The position numbers and the translations under genes are program-made. Positions 26,673 through 36,963 of a DNA stretch of 64,000 nt are shown in pieces. The stretch is from Maribacter sp. MJ134. Its GTDB lineage: Bacteria; Bacteroidota; Bacteroidia; Flavobacteriales; Flavobacteriaceae. Under the pieces are notes generated by a model. It ran no database searches, was not told the origin of the DNA, and saw only the letters and a program-made list of their open reading frames with translations. The stretch lies in NCBI RefSeq assembly GCF_003970695.1, contig NZ_CP034570.1, forward strand, positions 62,001 through 126,000. Direction: 5' to 3'. How positions within the stretch are numbered: position 1 is the first letter of the stretch; the number at the start of each line of letters is the position of its first letter.

Positions 26673-29174
26673 ATGAAACAAATCATATTTTCCTTTTTTC
26701 TTTTCTTTATTGCTATAAGTAGTGCTCAAACCAAGGTTAGCGGTATGGTTTTGGATGATGCGGGCGAGCCTGTAGCTTTTGCCAACGTATTGTTCAAGAA
26801 CTCTACCGAAGGAACGATCACCAATGATAATGGTAGATTTTACTTAGAGTCGGATAATAATCATGAGATTTTGATCGTATCCTTCATCGGGTTCGAAAAT
26901 CAGGAAATAACTTTAAAATCTAGGGTCAATTATGAGATGGAGATTGTTCTCGCGGAAGCAGCAGAACAATTAAACGAGGTGGTGTTAATTTCCGGAAAGC
27001 AGTCTAAAAAGAATAATCCGGCCGTAGACATACTTCGAAAAATATGGGCCAAGAAACGAGAGAACGGGGTACGGAAATTTAAACAGTACGCTTTTGATAA
27101 GTATGAAAAAGTAGAGTTTGACCTCAATACGATTGATAGTGCCCTAATGCAACGAAAAATTTTCAAGGGACTCGAGTTCGTGTTTCAGGATTTGGATACG
27201 TCTAGGATTACCGGCAAAACCTATCTGCCCATATTTTTGAACGAAACCTTTTCCAAGGTGTATGGCGATAATAATCTCAAAGAAGAGATAGAGGAAGTCT
27301 TGGGGAACAAGAATTCGGGTTTTGACAATAATCAGGCCATCATCGCTTTTGTAAAGGACCTTTACCAGAATTATGACATTTATGATAATTACCTAAAGTT
27401 TTTTGATAAGAGCTTTACCAGTCCATTGTCACGAACGGGAGTAGATACCTATAATTATGCATTAAGGGATAGTGCCTTTATCGATAACAAATGGTGTTAT
27501 AATATTGTCTATTATCCGCGTCGAAAGAATGAACTTACGTTCAAAGGAGATTTTTGGGTAAATGATTCTACTTGGGCCATAAAGAACATCAACTTGGAAG
27601 TGACCAAAAGTGCCAATATCAATTGGGTCAAGGAAATTTACATAGAGCAAGATTTTGAGGTGATGAACGATTCCGTCTTTTTACTTAAGCGGGATTATAT
27701 GTTAAGTGATTTTAGTTTTAAAAAGAAAGAGGAATCAAGGGGTGTTTATGGTAAACGGACGACGGTTTTTGATAATTATGAATTTGATAAGGCACAGCCA
27801 AAAGAGTTTTACCGAAGCAAAGGAAATCCTTTAGACCCTAAACTCATCGTAAAGGATGATGCTTTTTGGGAAGAGAATAGGCTGGAATCCCTTAATAAAG
27901 ACGAGGCCGGAATTTACAAGTTGCTCGATACGCTAAAAACAGTACCAAAGTTTAAGTCCTACTACAATATAGTGAGCGTCCTAGGCTCTGGGTATGTGGA
28001 GATTGATAAATGGAACCTGGATATAGGCACCATCTATGATTTTTTCGGTTTTAACGATGCGGAAGGACCCAGAGTTCGGCTTGGTGCAAGGACTTATCGC
28101 GGGCAAAACGATCTATGGCGTGTTGAGGGTTACGGAGCCTACGGTTTTACCGATAAAAAATTTAAGCACGGAATTTCGGGAAAGTTCTTGCTAGATCAAA
28201 AGAGCAGGTTAATCGTATCCGGTGGAAATAGAAGGGATATTGAACAACTGGGAGTTAGTCTAACCGCTACGAACGATGTTTTGGGAAGGAGCGTCGCATC
28301 TTCGTCACTACTAACCGTTGGAGCCAATAACAGGTTAACGAACATAAATTTGAGCGCGCTTAATTTTGAAATAGAACCCATTACCAATTTACGGGTTTCG
28401 GTCGGAGGTACGTTTAGAACGCTCAGTTCTGCTCTGCCCAATGATTTTAGTTTGGACTATGTTGATGCAACATCTCCTACAGGGGTGGCATCGGAGATAA
28501 GACAATTCGATTTTAATACTTTGTTGATATTTACACCGGGCAAACAGACTATTGGTTATGGTGTTGAAAGAAGGGATGTAAACGATACTTACAGCACATT
28601 GCTGCTTAACTTCACCAAAGGCACAAATGGATTCTTGGATAGTGATTTTAATTATAGTAAACTTCAATTCTCCTATAATCAGCCATGGCAACTCGGAGGG
28701 TTTGGTAGATTAATGAGTACCATAGAACTTGGAAAAACCTTTGGAGAAGTGCCTTTAGGGCTGTTGAGTGTAGTCCCTGGTAACCAGACCTTTTTCTCTA
28801 ATTACGGCACTTTTCCCAATCTTGATTTTTATGAGTTCGTAACGGATACCTATGCCGCTGTACATCTTGAGCATAATTTTAATGGGCGACTCTTCTCCAG
28901 GATACCGTTTTTGCGTAAATTGAACTTAAGGGAAATTGTGGGACTCAGAGGAGTATGGGGAGATTTGTCCGATGCCAACAGGGCTTTGAGTGCACCGGCA
29001 ACCATAAATACACCGTTAAGGGCTCCTTCAGAAACCATATACTACGAGTATACTTTTGGTATCGGTAATATTTTTAAAATCTTTAGAATTGATTTTAATT
29101 TTAGAGGGAACTATCTGGATAACCCGGAGGCAAGGCCCTTTGGGATCACAGGGACCTTCGGTTTTAGTTTTTAA
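26673..29174 (+). CDS. DUF5686 outer-membrane protein with carboxypeptidase-regulatory-like domain
   Basis: 833 residues from the ATG at 26673, which starts the signal peptide; the TTG at 26655 is less likely. After the signal peptide (cleavage SSA-Q) a carboxypeptidase-regulatory-like beta-sandwich spans about 20-105 (VSGMVLDDAGEPVAFANVLFKNS, GTITNDNGRF). The DUF5686 region fills the rest and ends in beta-barrel-like strands with a final Phe (FGITGTFGFSF), the outer-membrane insertion signal. There is no TonB plug domain, so this is not a TonB-dependent receptor. The family role is unknown. It stands alone between pdhB and ppa. Confidence 0.85.
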   Translation: MKQIIFSFFLFFIAISSAQTKVSGMVLDDAGEPVAFANVLFKNSTEGTITNDNGRFYLESDNNHEILIVSFIGFENQEITLKSRVNYEMEIVLAEAAEQLNEVVLISGKQSKKNNPAVDILRKIWAKKRENGVRKFKQYAFDKYEKVEFDLNTIDSALMQRKIFKGLEFVFQDLDTSRITGKTYLPIFLNETFSKVYGDNNLKEEIEEVLGNKNSGFDNNQAIIAFVKDLYQNYDIYDNYLKFFDKSFTSPLSRTGVDTYNYALRDSAFIDNKWCYNIVYYPRRKNELTFKGDFWVNDSTWAIKNINLEVTKSANINWVKEIYIEQDFEVMNDSVFLLKRDYMLSDFSFKKKEESRGVYGKRTTVFDNYEFDKAQPKEFYRSKGNPLDPKLIVKDDAFWEENRLESLNKDEAGIYKLLDTLKTVPKFKSYYNIVSVLGSGYVEIDKWNLDIGTIYDFFGFNDAEGPRVRLGARTYRGQNDLWRVEGYGAYGFTDKKFKHGISGKFLLDQKSRLIVSGGNRRDIEQLGVSLTATNDVLGRSVASSSLLTVGANNRLTNINLSALNFEIEPITNLRVSVGGTFRTLSSALPNDFSLDYVDATSPTGVASEIRQFDFNTLLIFTPGKQTIGYGVERRDVNDTYSTLLLNFTKGTNGFLDSDFNYSKLQFSYNQPWQLGGFGRLMSTIELGKTFGEVPLGLLSVVPGNQTFFSNYGTFPNLDFYEFVTDTYAAVHLEHNFNGRLFSRIPFLRKLNLREIVGLRGVWGDLSDANRALSAPATINTPLRAPSETIYYEYTFGIGNIFKIFRIDFNFRGNYLDNPEARPFGITGTFGFSF

Positions 29175-29249
29175 TAAATACGGCAGTCTAACAATTTAGT
29201 GCACAGGCTTTCGTTCAACTAATGTTCATAGCATAAATAACTAAATAGT

Positions 29250-29777
29250 ATGAGTAAAGATGAAGAAGTAACTTTTGATGTATTAATAGAAATACCAAAG
29301 GGAAGTAGAAATAAATACGAATACGATTTTACACTTCATAAAATAAGATTTGACCGTATGTTGTTCTCGTCCATGATGTATCCTGGAGACTACGGCTTTG
29401 TCCCAGAGACCTTGGCCTTGGACCAAGACCCATTGGACGTATTGGTTTTGGGTACGGAACCTACGTATCCCATGGTGGTGATGGAGGTTAGGCCCATAGG
29501 TGTTTTTCACATGACGGACGAAAAAGGGCCCGATGAAAAAATAATCTGTGTTCCTGTTAGTGATCCCGTTTGGAACAACAAATATGATTTAAGCGACATA
29601 AATCCGCATCGTAAAAAAGAAATCAAACATTTTTTCAAAGTCTATAAGGATTTGGAGGAAAAGAAAGTAGATACCGGTGGTTGGGGTAATGCGGCCGAGG
29701 CCATAGCAATATACCATGAATGTGTGAAGCGCTATGACGAAAGTGAACATAAGAAGAAACGCACCTTTACGATATAG
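29250..29777 (+). CDS. ppa: Soluble inorganic pyrophosphatase, family I
   Basis: 175 residues. It hydrolyses PPi to phosphate. The family I core is intact: EIPKGSRNKYEYD, the metal-binding YPGDYGFVPETLALDQDPLDVLVLG (catalytic Asps) and PDEKIICVPVSDP. The next gene encodes a membrane-bound pyrophosphatase, but a terminator separates the two. Confidence 0.95.
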   Translation: MSKDEEVTFDVLIEIPKGSRNKYEYDFTLHKIRFDRMLFSSMMYPGDYGFVPETLALDQDPLDVLVLGTEPTYPMVVMEVRPIGVFHMTDEKGPDEKIICVPVSDPVWNNKYDLSDINPHRKKEIKHFFKVYKDLEEKKVDTGGWGNAAEAIAIYHECVKRYDESEHKKKRTFTI

Positions 29778-29793
29778 ATAAATATGATATCAT

Positions 29794-29829
29794 AAAAAGC
29801 CACTTTTAGCAATAAAAGTGGCTTTTTTT
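29794..29829 (+). terminator. Intrinsic terminator after ppa
   Basis: AAAAGCCACTTTTA (29795-29808) pairs with TAAAAGTGGCTTTT around a GCAA loop and ends in a T tract. Strong, perfect stem. Confidence 0.92.
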
Positions 29830-29888
29830 ATTCTATTTGATTTTAGTACATTAGCAGCCGTTTAAAAAACTATAAAACAACTGAACAA

Positions 29889-32300
29889 ATGGAATTAATT
29901 GTACAATTTCTACCGGTATTTGGTGTCTTAGCGCTCGTATTCGTAGCGATCAAAAATGCCTGGGTAGGTAAACAAGAAGTCGGAAACGACAAAATGGCGC
30001 GTATTGCGAAGAATATTGCAGACGGTGCAATGTCTTTCTTAAAGGCCGAGTATAAAATCCTTTCGATTTTTGTAGTGGCAGTGGCCGCTCTGTTGTATTT
30101 CAAGGGAAGTAATGAGGCAGGTTCGCACGGTATGGTGGCCGTATCCTTTATTGTTGGGGCTATCTGCTCTGCACTAGCAGGATTTATTGGAATGAAAGTA
30201 GCTACCAAGGCAAATGTAAGGACTACCCAAGCGGCTAAAACCTCTTTAGGAAAAGCACTAGAGGTCGCTTTTGCTGGTGGGGCGGTTATGGGACTAGGTG
30301 TTGTTGGTCTTGGTGTTTTAGGACTCAGCGGTTTGTTCATGATTTATCAGAATATTTGGTCTGGGCCTGATAATCTTGGTCTGGTACTTAATGTACTTTC
30401 TGGTTTCTCTTTGGGTGCCTCGTCCATTGCACTTTTTGCACGTGTAGGTGGAGGTATCTATACAAAAGCTGCTGATGTTGGTGCCGATTTGGTAGGAAAG
30501 GTAGAAGCAGGTATTCCAGAAGATCATCCTTTGAACCCGGCTACGATTGCTGATAACGTTGGTGATAACGTAGGTGATGTTGCGGGTATGGGAGCAGATT
30601 TATTTGAATCCTACGTTGGTTCTATTATAGGAACTATGGTTCTTGGAGCATTCATTATTACTCCTGATTTTGCAGGGTTGGGTGCAGTATATCTTCCATT
30701 GGTACTGGCGGCAGTGGGTATTATTATGTCTATTATCGGAACCTTCTTTGTTAGGGTGAAAGATGGTGGTAACCCACAAACAGCTTTGAACATCGGAGAA
30801 TTTGGTTCCGCAGGTTTAATGGTGATTGCGTCTTTCTTTATCATCAACGCATTGATACCAGAATCTGTAGAAGGCCTTCCGAGTGGAGCTATGGGTATTT
30901 TCTATGCTACCTTGGCCGGTCTTATTGCTGGTCTAGGTGTTGGTAAGATTACAGAATATTATACAGGAACGGGTACAAAACCAGTGAATTCTATAGTAAA
31001 ACAATCAGAAACAGGAGCTGCAACTAACATCATTGCTGGTTTAGGTGTAGGTATGATGTCTACGATGATTCCTATTCTATTGATTGCTGCGGCAATTTTA
31101 ATTTCGCATCATTTTGCTGGACTTTACGGAATTGCGATTGCTGCTGTAGGAATGTTGGCGAATACGGGAATACAATTGGCCGTTGATGCCTACGGACCAA
31201 TTTCCGATAATGCTGGTGGTATTGCAGAAATGGCAGAATTAGAACCAGAAGTAAGAGAGCGTACAGATAAATTGGATGCGGTTGGTAATACGACTGCAGC
31301 GATCGGCAAAGGTTTCGCCATTGCTTCCGCTGCTTTAACGGCATTGGCCTTGTTCTCCGCTTTTATGAAGGTAGCTAACGTAACTTCAATCGATGTTTCT
31401 AAACCTACCGTAATGGCAGGTCTTTTAGTTGGTGGTATGTTACCGTTCGTTTTCTCTGCACTTTCCATGAATGCCGTGGGTAGAGCTGCGATGGCAATGA
31501 TTGAAGAGGTTCGTCGTCAGTTTAGGGATATTCCACAATTAAAGGCGGCACTTGAAGTAATGAGAGCGGTAGATTCGGATATGTCCAAAGCTACTCCTGC
31601 ACAACGAGAAATCTTCGATGCTGCGGATGGGTATGCAGAATATGACAAATGTGTGGATATTTCTACCAAAGCTTCCATTAAGGAAATGGTGTTGCCAGGT
31701 TTATTAGCGATTGCCGTGCCGGTTGCCGTTGGGTTCATCGGTGGTGCTGAAATGTTAGGCGGGCTATTGGCCGGTGTCACAACTTGTGGTGTTCTAATGG
31801 CTATTTTCCAATCTAACGCAGGTGGTGCATGGGATAATGCCAAGAAAATGATTGAGTCGGACGGTCGTAAAGGAACAGATGCCCATAAGGCGGCTGTAGT
31901 GGGAGATACCGTTGGTGATCCTTTCAAGGATACCTCAGGACCATCTTTGAACATCTTGTTAAAATTAATGTCCGTTGTTGCTTTGGTGATTGCACCTAGT
32001 ATAGCCATGAGCGGAGATACCATGACGGCCTACAACGAATCTAAAACTGCTACAGAAGTAGTTTCCAGTCAAACAGAAAGAAGTGTTGAGGTTTCTATGA
32101 CCAATAACGAAGACGGAACTTCAAGAGCTGTAGTGGTGACTACTCTAACAGAAAACGGAGAGGAATCTGTTTCGGAACAAGTTTTTGAGGGAACGGAAGA
32201 AGAGGTAAAAGCTAAAATAGCGGCATTTAATGCTACTTCTGAAGACGTTAAAGTTCAAATAGAAAAAGTGGTTGAAGAAGTAAAAGAGGAAATGAACTAG
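29889..32300 (+). CDS. hppA: Membrane-bound ion-pumping pyrophosphatase
   Basis: 803 residues with about 16 membrane helices. PPi hydrolysis drives export of Na+ and/or H+. The substrate site has [47 protein letters not shown] (466-475) carries Ala470 and Gly473, the residues of K+-dependent members; K+-independent pumps have Lys and Thr there. K+-dependent Bacteroidota enzymes include Na+ and dual Na+/H+ pumps, so Na+ pumping is likely (inference). After the last helix (about residue 710) an acidic tail of about 90 residues follows, beyond the usual family end. Confidence 0.94.
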   Translation: MELIVQFLPVFGVLALVFVAIKNAWVGKQEVGNDKMARIAKNIADGAMSFLKAEYKILSIFVVAVAALLYFKGSNEAGSHGMVAVSFIVGAICSALAGFIGMKVATKANVRTTQAAKTSLGKALEVAFAGGAVMGLGVVGLGVLGLSGLFMIYQNIWSGPDNLGLVLNVLSGFSLGASSIALFARVGGGIYTKAADVGADLVGKVEAGIPEDHPLNPATIADNVGDNVGDVAGMGADLFESYVGSIIGTMVLGAFIITPDFAGLGAVYLPLVLAAVGIIMSIIGTFFVRVKDGGNPQTALNIGEFGSAGLMVIASFFIINALIPESVEGLPSGAMGIFYATLAGLIAGLGVGKITEYYTGTGTKPVNSIVKQSETGAATNIIAGLGVGMMSTMIPILLIAAAILISHHFAGLYGIAIAAVGMLANTGIQLAVDAYGPISDNAGGIAEMAELEPEVRERTDKLDAVGNTTAAIGKGFAIASAALTALALFSAFMKVANVTSIDVSKPTVMAGLLVGGMLPFVFSALSMNAVGRAAMAMIEEVRRQFRDIPQLKAALEVMRAVDSDMSKATPAQREIFDAADGYAEYDKCVDISTKASIKEMVLPGLLAIAVPVAVGFIGGAEMLGGLLAGVTTCGVLMAIFQSNAGGAWDNAKKMIESDGRKGTDAHKAAVVGDTVGDPFKDTSGPSLNILLKLMSVVALVIAPSIAMSGDTMTAYNESKTATEVVSSQTERSVEVSMTNNEDGTSRAVVVTTLTENGEESVSEQVFEGTEEEVKAKIAAFNATSEDVKVQIEKVVEEVKEEMN

Positions 32301-32321
32301 ACCAAGTTCTTACTTCATATT

Positions 32322-32358
32322 AAAAAAGCCCTTCATGGATTCCATGAAGGGCTTTTTA
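32322..32358. terminator. Bidirectional terminator between hppA and tonB
   Basis: AAAGCCCTTCATGGA (about 32326-32340) and TCCATGAAGGGCTTT (about 32341-32355) form a perfect 15-bp stem with almost no loop, A-rich before and T-rich after. It lies between convergent genes. Confidence 0.9.
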
Positions 32359-32359
32359 A

Positions 32360-33064
32360 TTATTGTAGTTTAAAATTTATAGGTATTGAGAAAGGAACCT
32401 TCACTGCGGTTCCGCGTTGCTTTCCCGGTGTCATTTTAGGGAGTTTATCAATGATTCTCTTTGCCTCCTTTTCTAGGTTTTTATCTGGACCTCTAAGTTG
32501 AATTTGACCTATGCTTCCATCTTTTTGGATAACAAACATAATATTTACTCTTCCTTGAATACCCATCTCTTGCGCAATTTCTGGGTATCTAAAATTCTTG
32601 ACAATATGTTTTTGTATCATTTTATTGAAACAAGCACGTTTATCCTTATCGTTTTCGCATCCCGGAAATACGGGAACATGTTCAATTACCGAAAAAGGAA
32701 TCGGTTCGTCATCAATAAATTCATCAACCACAATACTGTCAACATCAATGATTTCATTGTCTTGATTTGTATCAGTAGTTTCAATAATCGTTTCTTCGAT
32801 TTTTGAATCATCTTCTGCTATTTCAATTTTAACAGGTGCAACCGGTGGTGGGGGAGGGGGTGGTGGTGTTTGTAATTGAAATATAGGGGCTTCTTCGTCG
32901 ATACTGTCTTCAACATCAAACCTGTTCGCATAAATATCGGTTTTATCATAGGTTTTCCATTCCAATGCCACATAGGAAAGGAGCATTACCAAGACCAGTC
33001 CAAAGGCAAAATATAGACCACTTCTCTTGTTGATGTCTTTTCTAGGATTTTTCTTAAGTTCCAT
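32360..33064 (-). CDS. TonB family energy transducer
   Basis: 234 residues. One N-terminal membrane anchor (about 17-35), then a periplasmic spacer with a run of eight prolines (about 67-74) followed by acidic sequence, then the C-terminal TonB domain (about 140-234: VKNFRYPEIAQEMGIQGRVNIMFVIQKDGSIGQIQL). It passes energy from ExbB/ExbD to outer-membrane receptors. The genome probably has several TonB proteins. This one is monocistronic with no receptor beside it. Confidence 0.92.
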   Translation of the reverse strand: MELKKNPRKDINKRSGLYFAFGLVLVMLLSYVALEWKTYDKTDIYANRFDVEDSIDEEAPIFQLQTPPPPPPPPVAPVKIEIAEDDSKIEETIIETTDTNQDNEIIDVDSIVVDEFIDDEPIPFSVIEHVPVFPGCENDKDKRACFNKMIQKHIVKNFRYPEIAQEMGIQGRVNIMFVIQKDGSIGQIQLRGPDKNLEKEAKRIIDKLPKMTPGKQRGTAVKVPFSIPINFKLQ

Positions 33065-33272
33065 AATTCTAAAGTTTAAAATTGCCGTTACAGCAAATTG
33101 GGTTATACATTATTTTCTGAATTTCTCTTAAAGTTATAAGTCAAGAAGCGCATAAGGAAGGGGTAATGAGTAAAGCCCCAAGTTGAGTTAGGGAAGCGTG
33201 CATTAAAGTGTTTACGTTATTTCCCTTATCATATGAGATACTATAGTTTAGGAGATATACTACTTTTGGTTT

Positions 33273-34283
33273 ATGGGAATATTTAAAAAAGATAAGCTTC
33301 AAATTTTAGGATTCCAAGGTTATGGAAAGCTGAATAAATTGTACGTAAGAGGTCGGGCTTTGGAGGATGAAGAGATAGATTTACAGGAAAAAGGTTTCTT
33401 TAAATTAATACAGAATACGTGGAAACGCTTTGAGACCGATGAAATAAAACATACCAGCATTACTGTTAAACTTCCCGATGCCTCTAGCTACACGGCAACT
33501 ACGGATAAGGACGGGTATTTTTTGGTTGAAGAAGAGGTGAAGCAACTTGATGAAATGGCAAATACAGAAGGGTGGGTAAATCTTGAGCTTTCCTATACGG
33601 ATACCAATCTTAAAAGGGAAATTCTTCATCAGAACAGATTCCCTACGGAAATGCTTATTCCGAGTAATACGGCAAAATTCGGGGTTATTAGTGATATAGA
33701 TGACACTATTCTACATACGGGGGTGGTTTCTTCCTTAAAATGGAGGGTGTTGGTAAATACGGTTTTCAAAAGAGCTACAAAGAGGGCTGCTCTAGAGGGT
33801 ACGGCATCTTTTTATCATAGGTTGCACCTGGGAAAATCCGGGACAGCGGCGAACCCAATATTCTATGTAAGTCATAGTCCATGGAATTTATATAGGTATT
33901 TGGAATTATTTCTAAAAACCAACGATTTTCCCAAAGGGCCTATTTTACTAAGAAGTATGGCCAGTTTTAGGGCTAGAAATAGAAAAAGTGCTGCGCCACA
34001 AAAGCAGCACGAAATTGTAAATATTCTAGAAACGTACCCGGAATTACCCTTTGTGCTCATCGGGGATAGTGGAGAAAAAGATGGTGATATTTATATAGAA
34101 ATAGCCAAAAGATATCCAAATCAGGTAAAGGCTATCTATCTTAGAAGTGTCAATGACACAAAAAGAATAGAACGGGTAACTAGCTTGTTCAAGGAGTTTA
34201 AAGAGGTGCCCTTTCTATTGGTTAAGGAAACGGAAGATGCCATAGTGCATGCTCAAAAGCACAGCTTTATTAAAGCCGATTAA
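33273..34283 (+). CDS. App1-like (DUF2183) phosphatase
   Basis: 336 residues. The HAD-type nucleophile motif ISDIDDTILHTGVV (about 136-149) has the DxDxT signature of phosphatidate phosphatases. VSHSPWNLYRYLELFL and FVLIGDSGEKDGDIY are the other HAD motifs of the App1 family (DUF2183). The N-terminal 130 residues form a beta-rich domain seen in bacterial members. Yeast App1 makes diacylglycerol from phosphatidic acid. Bacterial substrates are not known. There is no signal peptide. The 3' end overlaps the kinase gene on the other strand by four bases. Confidence 0.85.
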   Translation: MGIFKKDKLQILGFQGYGKLNKLYVRGRALEDEEIDLQEKGFFKLIQNTWKRFETDEIKHTSITVKLPDASSYTATTDKDGYFLVEEEVKQLDEMANTEGWVNLELSYTDTNLKREILHQNRFPTEMLIPSNTAKFGVISDIDDTILHTGVVSSLKWRVLVNTVFKRATKRAALEGTASFYHRLHLGKSGTAANPIFYVSHSPWNLYRYLELFLKTNDFPKGPILLRSMASFRARNRKSAAPQKQHEIVNILETYPELPFVLIGDSGEKDGDIYIEIAKRYPNQVKAIYLRSVNDTKRIERVTSLFKEFKEVPFLLVKETEDAIVHAQKHSFIKAD

Positions 34284-34894
34284 AACAAACCGTTGATTTC
34301 AGCATCGATCTTGTTGATTATACTTCCCAAATCTTCCGGGTTGTCAACAAAATCCAGTTGGTCAACATCAATAACCAAAAGATTGCCTTTTTCGTAACCA
34401 TGTACCCAAGCTTCGTACCTTTCGTTAAGCCGACTTAAATAATCGATGGAAATGGTATTTTCGTATTCCCTCCCTCGCTTATGAATTTGTTTTACCAGAT
34501 TGGGAATAGAGCTCCTAAGGTAGATTAAGAGTTCAGGGGGCTCAACCAAACTTTCCATCAAATTGAATAAATCCGAATAGTTCTGAAAATCCCTGTTGGT
34601 CATTAGGCCCATGGCATGTAAGTTAGGAGCAAAAATATGTGCATCCTCATAAATGGTGCGGTCCTGTATCACGTCTTTACCACTTTCCCGTATTTGCAAA
34701 ATTTGACGGTACCGGCTATTCAAAAAATAAATCTGAAGATTAAAACTCCAACGTTCCATTTGGTTATAGAAATCGTCCAAGTAAGGATTGTCCACAACGT
34801 CTTCAAAATGTGATTCCCATTTGTAGTGTTTTGCCAACAATTTTGTCAGGGTGGTTTTTCCTGCTCCTATATTTCCGGCAACGGCAATGTGCAT
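34280..34894 (-). CDS. Deoxynucleoside kinase
   Basis: 204 residues. P-loop GNIGAGKTTL (7-16), DRTIYEDAHIFA as the ERS/DRS-like motif, and the lid region KRGREYENTI. It phosphorylates deoxyribonucleosides (dAdo/dGuo/dCyd type; specificity unresolved) for salvage. This fits with cdd, the CNT transporter and thyA in the same window. It is divergent from metK. Confidence 0.9.
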   Translation of the reverse strand: MHIAVAGNIGAGKTTLTKLLAKHYKWESHFEDVVDNPYLDDFYNQMERWSFNLQIYFLNSRYRQILQIRESGKDVIQDRTIYEDAHIFAPNLHAMGLMTNRDFQNYSDLFNLMESLVEPPELLIYLRSSIPNLVKQIHKRGREYENTISIDYLSRLNERYEAWVHGYEKGNLLVIDVDQLDFVDNPEDLGSIINKIDAEINGLF

Positions 34895-35087
34895 TTCGAA
34901 GTTTTTTAATGGTTAGTTAAAACAAAAGTTGTACCGCACAATATACAAAGTATATTAGCTACTAGAAAAAAATGTAGATGAAATACACGAATATTTCATG
35001 GGCTTGTTTTGTTATCCAAAAACGGTATAAAATGAGTGCCAATAGTTTTTAGAAGCTTAACAATTTTCATACTTTTACGCCATTAAT

Positions 35088-35210
35088 AAGGAGGAAGGAT
35101 TTGACTGATTGCAACCTCGTTAAAAATGCTAAAGCAGTTTTCCGGGTATTCTCCGGAATCTTCTCGCTAGATCTGTAAGCAAGGTTGAACCATCCCGTCA
35201 AATCGTCCAA
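35088..35210 (+). promoter_or_regulatory. SAM-II riboswitch and expression platform of metK
   Basis: The aptamer spans about 35088-35140. GAGG (35091-35094) pairs with CCTC (35115-35118) as P1. The loop holds GATTTGACTGATTGCAA, followed by GTTAAAAATGCTAAAGC, the conserved SAM-II core. ACTG (35104-35107) pairs with CAGT (35135-35138) to close the pseudoknot. Beyond it, TTCCGG/CCGGAA (35140-35145/35153-35158) forms a hairpin. Two later segments can pair back into the aptamer: AGGTTG (35182-35187) with CAACCT (35112-35117), and GTCAAATC (35197-35204) with GATTTGAC (35098-35105). Such pairing would exclude the pseudoknot. SAM binding would lower metK expression (known for the class). Confidence 0.88.
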
Positions 35211-35225
35211 TAATTAAGAAATACA

Positions 35226-36482
35226 ATGGCATATTTATTTACCTCGGAATCGGTCAGTGAAGGACATCCGGACAAAGTAGCGGACCAAATCAGTGATGCA
35301 CTTCTCGATCATTTTTTAGCTTTTGACCCAGAAAGTAAAGTGGCCTGTGAAACTTTGGTAACTACGGGGCAGGTGGTCTTGGCGGGAGAAGTGAAGAGCG
35401 ATACCTATTTGGACGTTCAGAATATCGCCAGGGAGGTCATCAATAAAATTGGGTATACCAAAGGGGAATATCAATTTAGTGGCGACTCTTGTGGGGTTAT
35501 CTCGTTGATACATGAACAGTCGCAAGACATTAACCAAGGTGTAGATAGAGGTGCTAAAGAGCAGCAAGGTGCTGGTGACCAGGGGATGATGTTCGGGTAC
35601 GCTACAAAAGAAACGGAAAACTATATGCCTTTGGCGCTGGATATTTCACATAAGCTGCTACAGGTTTTGGCGGATTTACGCAGGGAAAATAAAGAGATTA
35701 CCTATTTAAGACCGGATGCCAAGGCCCAGGTAACCATTGAGTATTCTGATGATAACGTGCCACAACGTATAGATACCATAGTGGTCTCTACACAACATGA
35801 TGCTTTTGATGGGGATGATGAAAAAATGCTAGCTCGGATAAAGTCAGATATTGTTTCTATTCTAATTCCTAGGGTAAAAGCGCAGTTGCCTTTAGGTATC
35901 CAAGAGCTGTTCGACGAGCAGATTACCTACCATATTAACCCTACCGGTAAATTTGTTATCGGAGGCCCTCATGGAGATACGGGACTTACCGGTCGCAAGA
36001 TTATTGTGGATACCTATGGTGGTAAAGGTGCGCACGGTGGCGGAGCCTTTAGTGGAAAAGACCCAAGCAAGGTAGACCGTAGTGCTGCTTATGCCGCTAG
36101 ACATGCGGCCAAAAATTTGGTTGCAGCCGGCGTTGCAGATGAGATTCTAGTACAGGTTAGTTACGCCATTGGGGTAGTGGAGCCAACATCTATTTATGTA
36201 GATACCTATGGCACTTCTAATATTGGCCTAAGCGATGGTGCTATAGCCGAGAAAGTTGCTAAACTGTTCGATATGCGTCCATTTGCCATTGAAGAAAGAT
36301 TAAAACTAAGAAACCCTATTTATCTGGAAACAGCGGCCTATGGACATATGGGCAAGGAACCCACTACGGTGACCAAGGTGTTTGAATCTCCTTATAACGG
36401 TAAGGTAGAGAAAGAAGTGGAACTATTTACTTGGGAAAAACTGGATAGCGTAGTGGAAGTAAAAAAAGTTTTTGGAATCTAA
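35226..36482 (+). CDS. metK: S-adenosylmethionine synthetase
   Basis: 418 residues. It makes SAM from methionine and ATP. Signatures are [15 protein letters not shown] (N-terminal ATP and metal site), [15 protein letters not shown] (methionine loop), and the phosphate loop [19 protein letters not shown]. The insertion VDRGAKEQQ is typical of Bacteroidota. It is monocistronic, led by a SAM-II riboswitch and followed by a terminator 90 bp downstream. Confidence 0.97.
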   Translation: MAYLFTSESVSEGHPDKVADQISDALLDHFLAFDPESKVACETLVTTGQVVLAGEVKSDTYLDVQNIAREVINKIGYTKGEYQFSGDSCGVISLIHEQSQDINQGVDRGAKEQQGAGDQGMMFGYATKETENYMPLALDISHKLLQVLADLRRENKEITYLRPDAKAQVTIEYSDDNVPQRIDTIVVSTQHDAFDGDDEKMLARIKSDIVSILIPRVKAQLPLGIQELFDEQITYHINPTGKFVIGGPHGDTGLTGRKIIVDTYGGKGAHGGGAFSGKDPSKVDRSAAYAARHAAKNLVAAGVADEILVQVSYAIGVVEPTSIYVDTYGTSNIGLSDGAIAEKVAKLFDMRPFAIEERLKLRNPIYLETAAYGHMGKEPTTVTKVFESPYNGKVEKEVELFTWEKLDSVVEVKKVFGI

Positions 36483-36819
36483 TTAATCTAACTGAGCAGA
36501 TCGTTTAAATGTGTAAGGTCGTATAGGGAACCCGTAAGGTATTCTGCCGCGGCATTGAAAAATTTTTAAGGAGCAACGCTATAGCGTTGCTTTTTTATTT
36601 GGTTGAATAGCACGTCAAAAAGTTGATTGCTGCATATGCGGAGCATTTACAAGCCCATAAGGCGATTCGTCCTAAAACCTCTAAAAGGACCACAATTGCA
36701 TAAATATTAGGCTTACACCACACATTTAGCTATATACACCACAATAATTATTTTGTAAGAAAAATACTACATATATTTGAAATGTAATTAGAGTGATGCC
36801 CAAATCGCCATAAAATAAA
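36483..36819 (+). other. Gap after metK with terminator and unexplained palindromes
   Basis: No gene is seen. GGGAACCC (36526-36533) and TGCCGCGGCA (36545-36554) are perfect palindromes within about 90 bp of 3' untranslated sequence, followed by the terminator at 36571-36597. The segment reading CCGTAAGGTATTCT (36532-36545) resembles CCATAAGGTATTCT in the candidate 6S RNA at 2625-2638, but no matching stem forms here. The remainder to 36819 is AT-rich and unremarkable. Confidence 0.4.
36571..36597 (+). terminator. Intrinsic terminator downstream of metK
   Basis: AGCAACGCTATAGCGTTGCT (36572-36591) is a perfect self-complementary stem followed by a T tract. Confidence 0.92.
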
Positions 36820-36951
36820 ATGATGAAATATATAGCAATAGTACAAACCAAATACGGACAAAAACAAATTATTGTTGAAGCTCCTGAAGGAGGGTTAGAT
36901 GGCCTGCTCCACGGATGTTTAAAATTCATCAAAAATATATTGAAACCTTAA
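36820..36951 (+). CDS. Small hypothetical ORF, 43 residues
   Basis: An ORF with two consecutive ATG codons gives a 43-residue peptide that begins MMKYIAIVQTKYGQKQIIVE and ends in a lysine-rich tail. It has no recognisable domain. It sits 12 bp ahead of a small lipoprotein gene and could be its operon partner. Coding is possible but unproven. Confidence 0.3.
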   Translation: MMKYIAIVQTKYGQKQIIVEAPEGGLDGLLHGCLKFIKNILKP

Positions 36952-36963
36952 CCTACCCCAACT

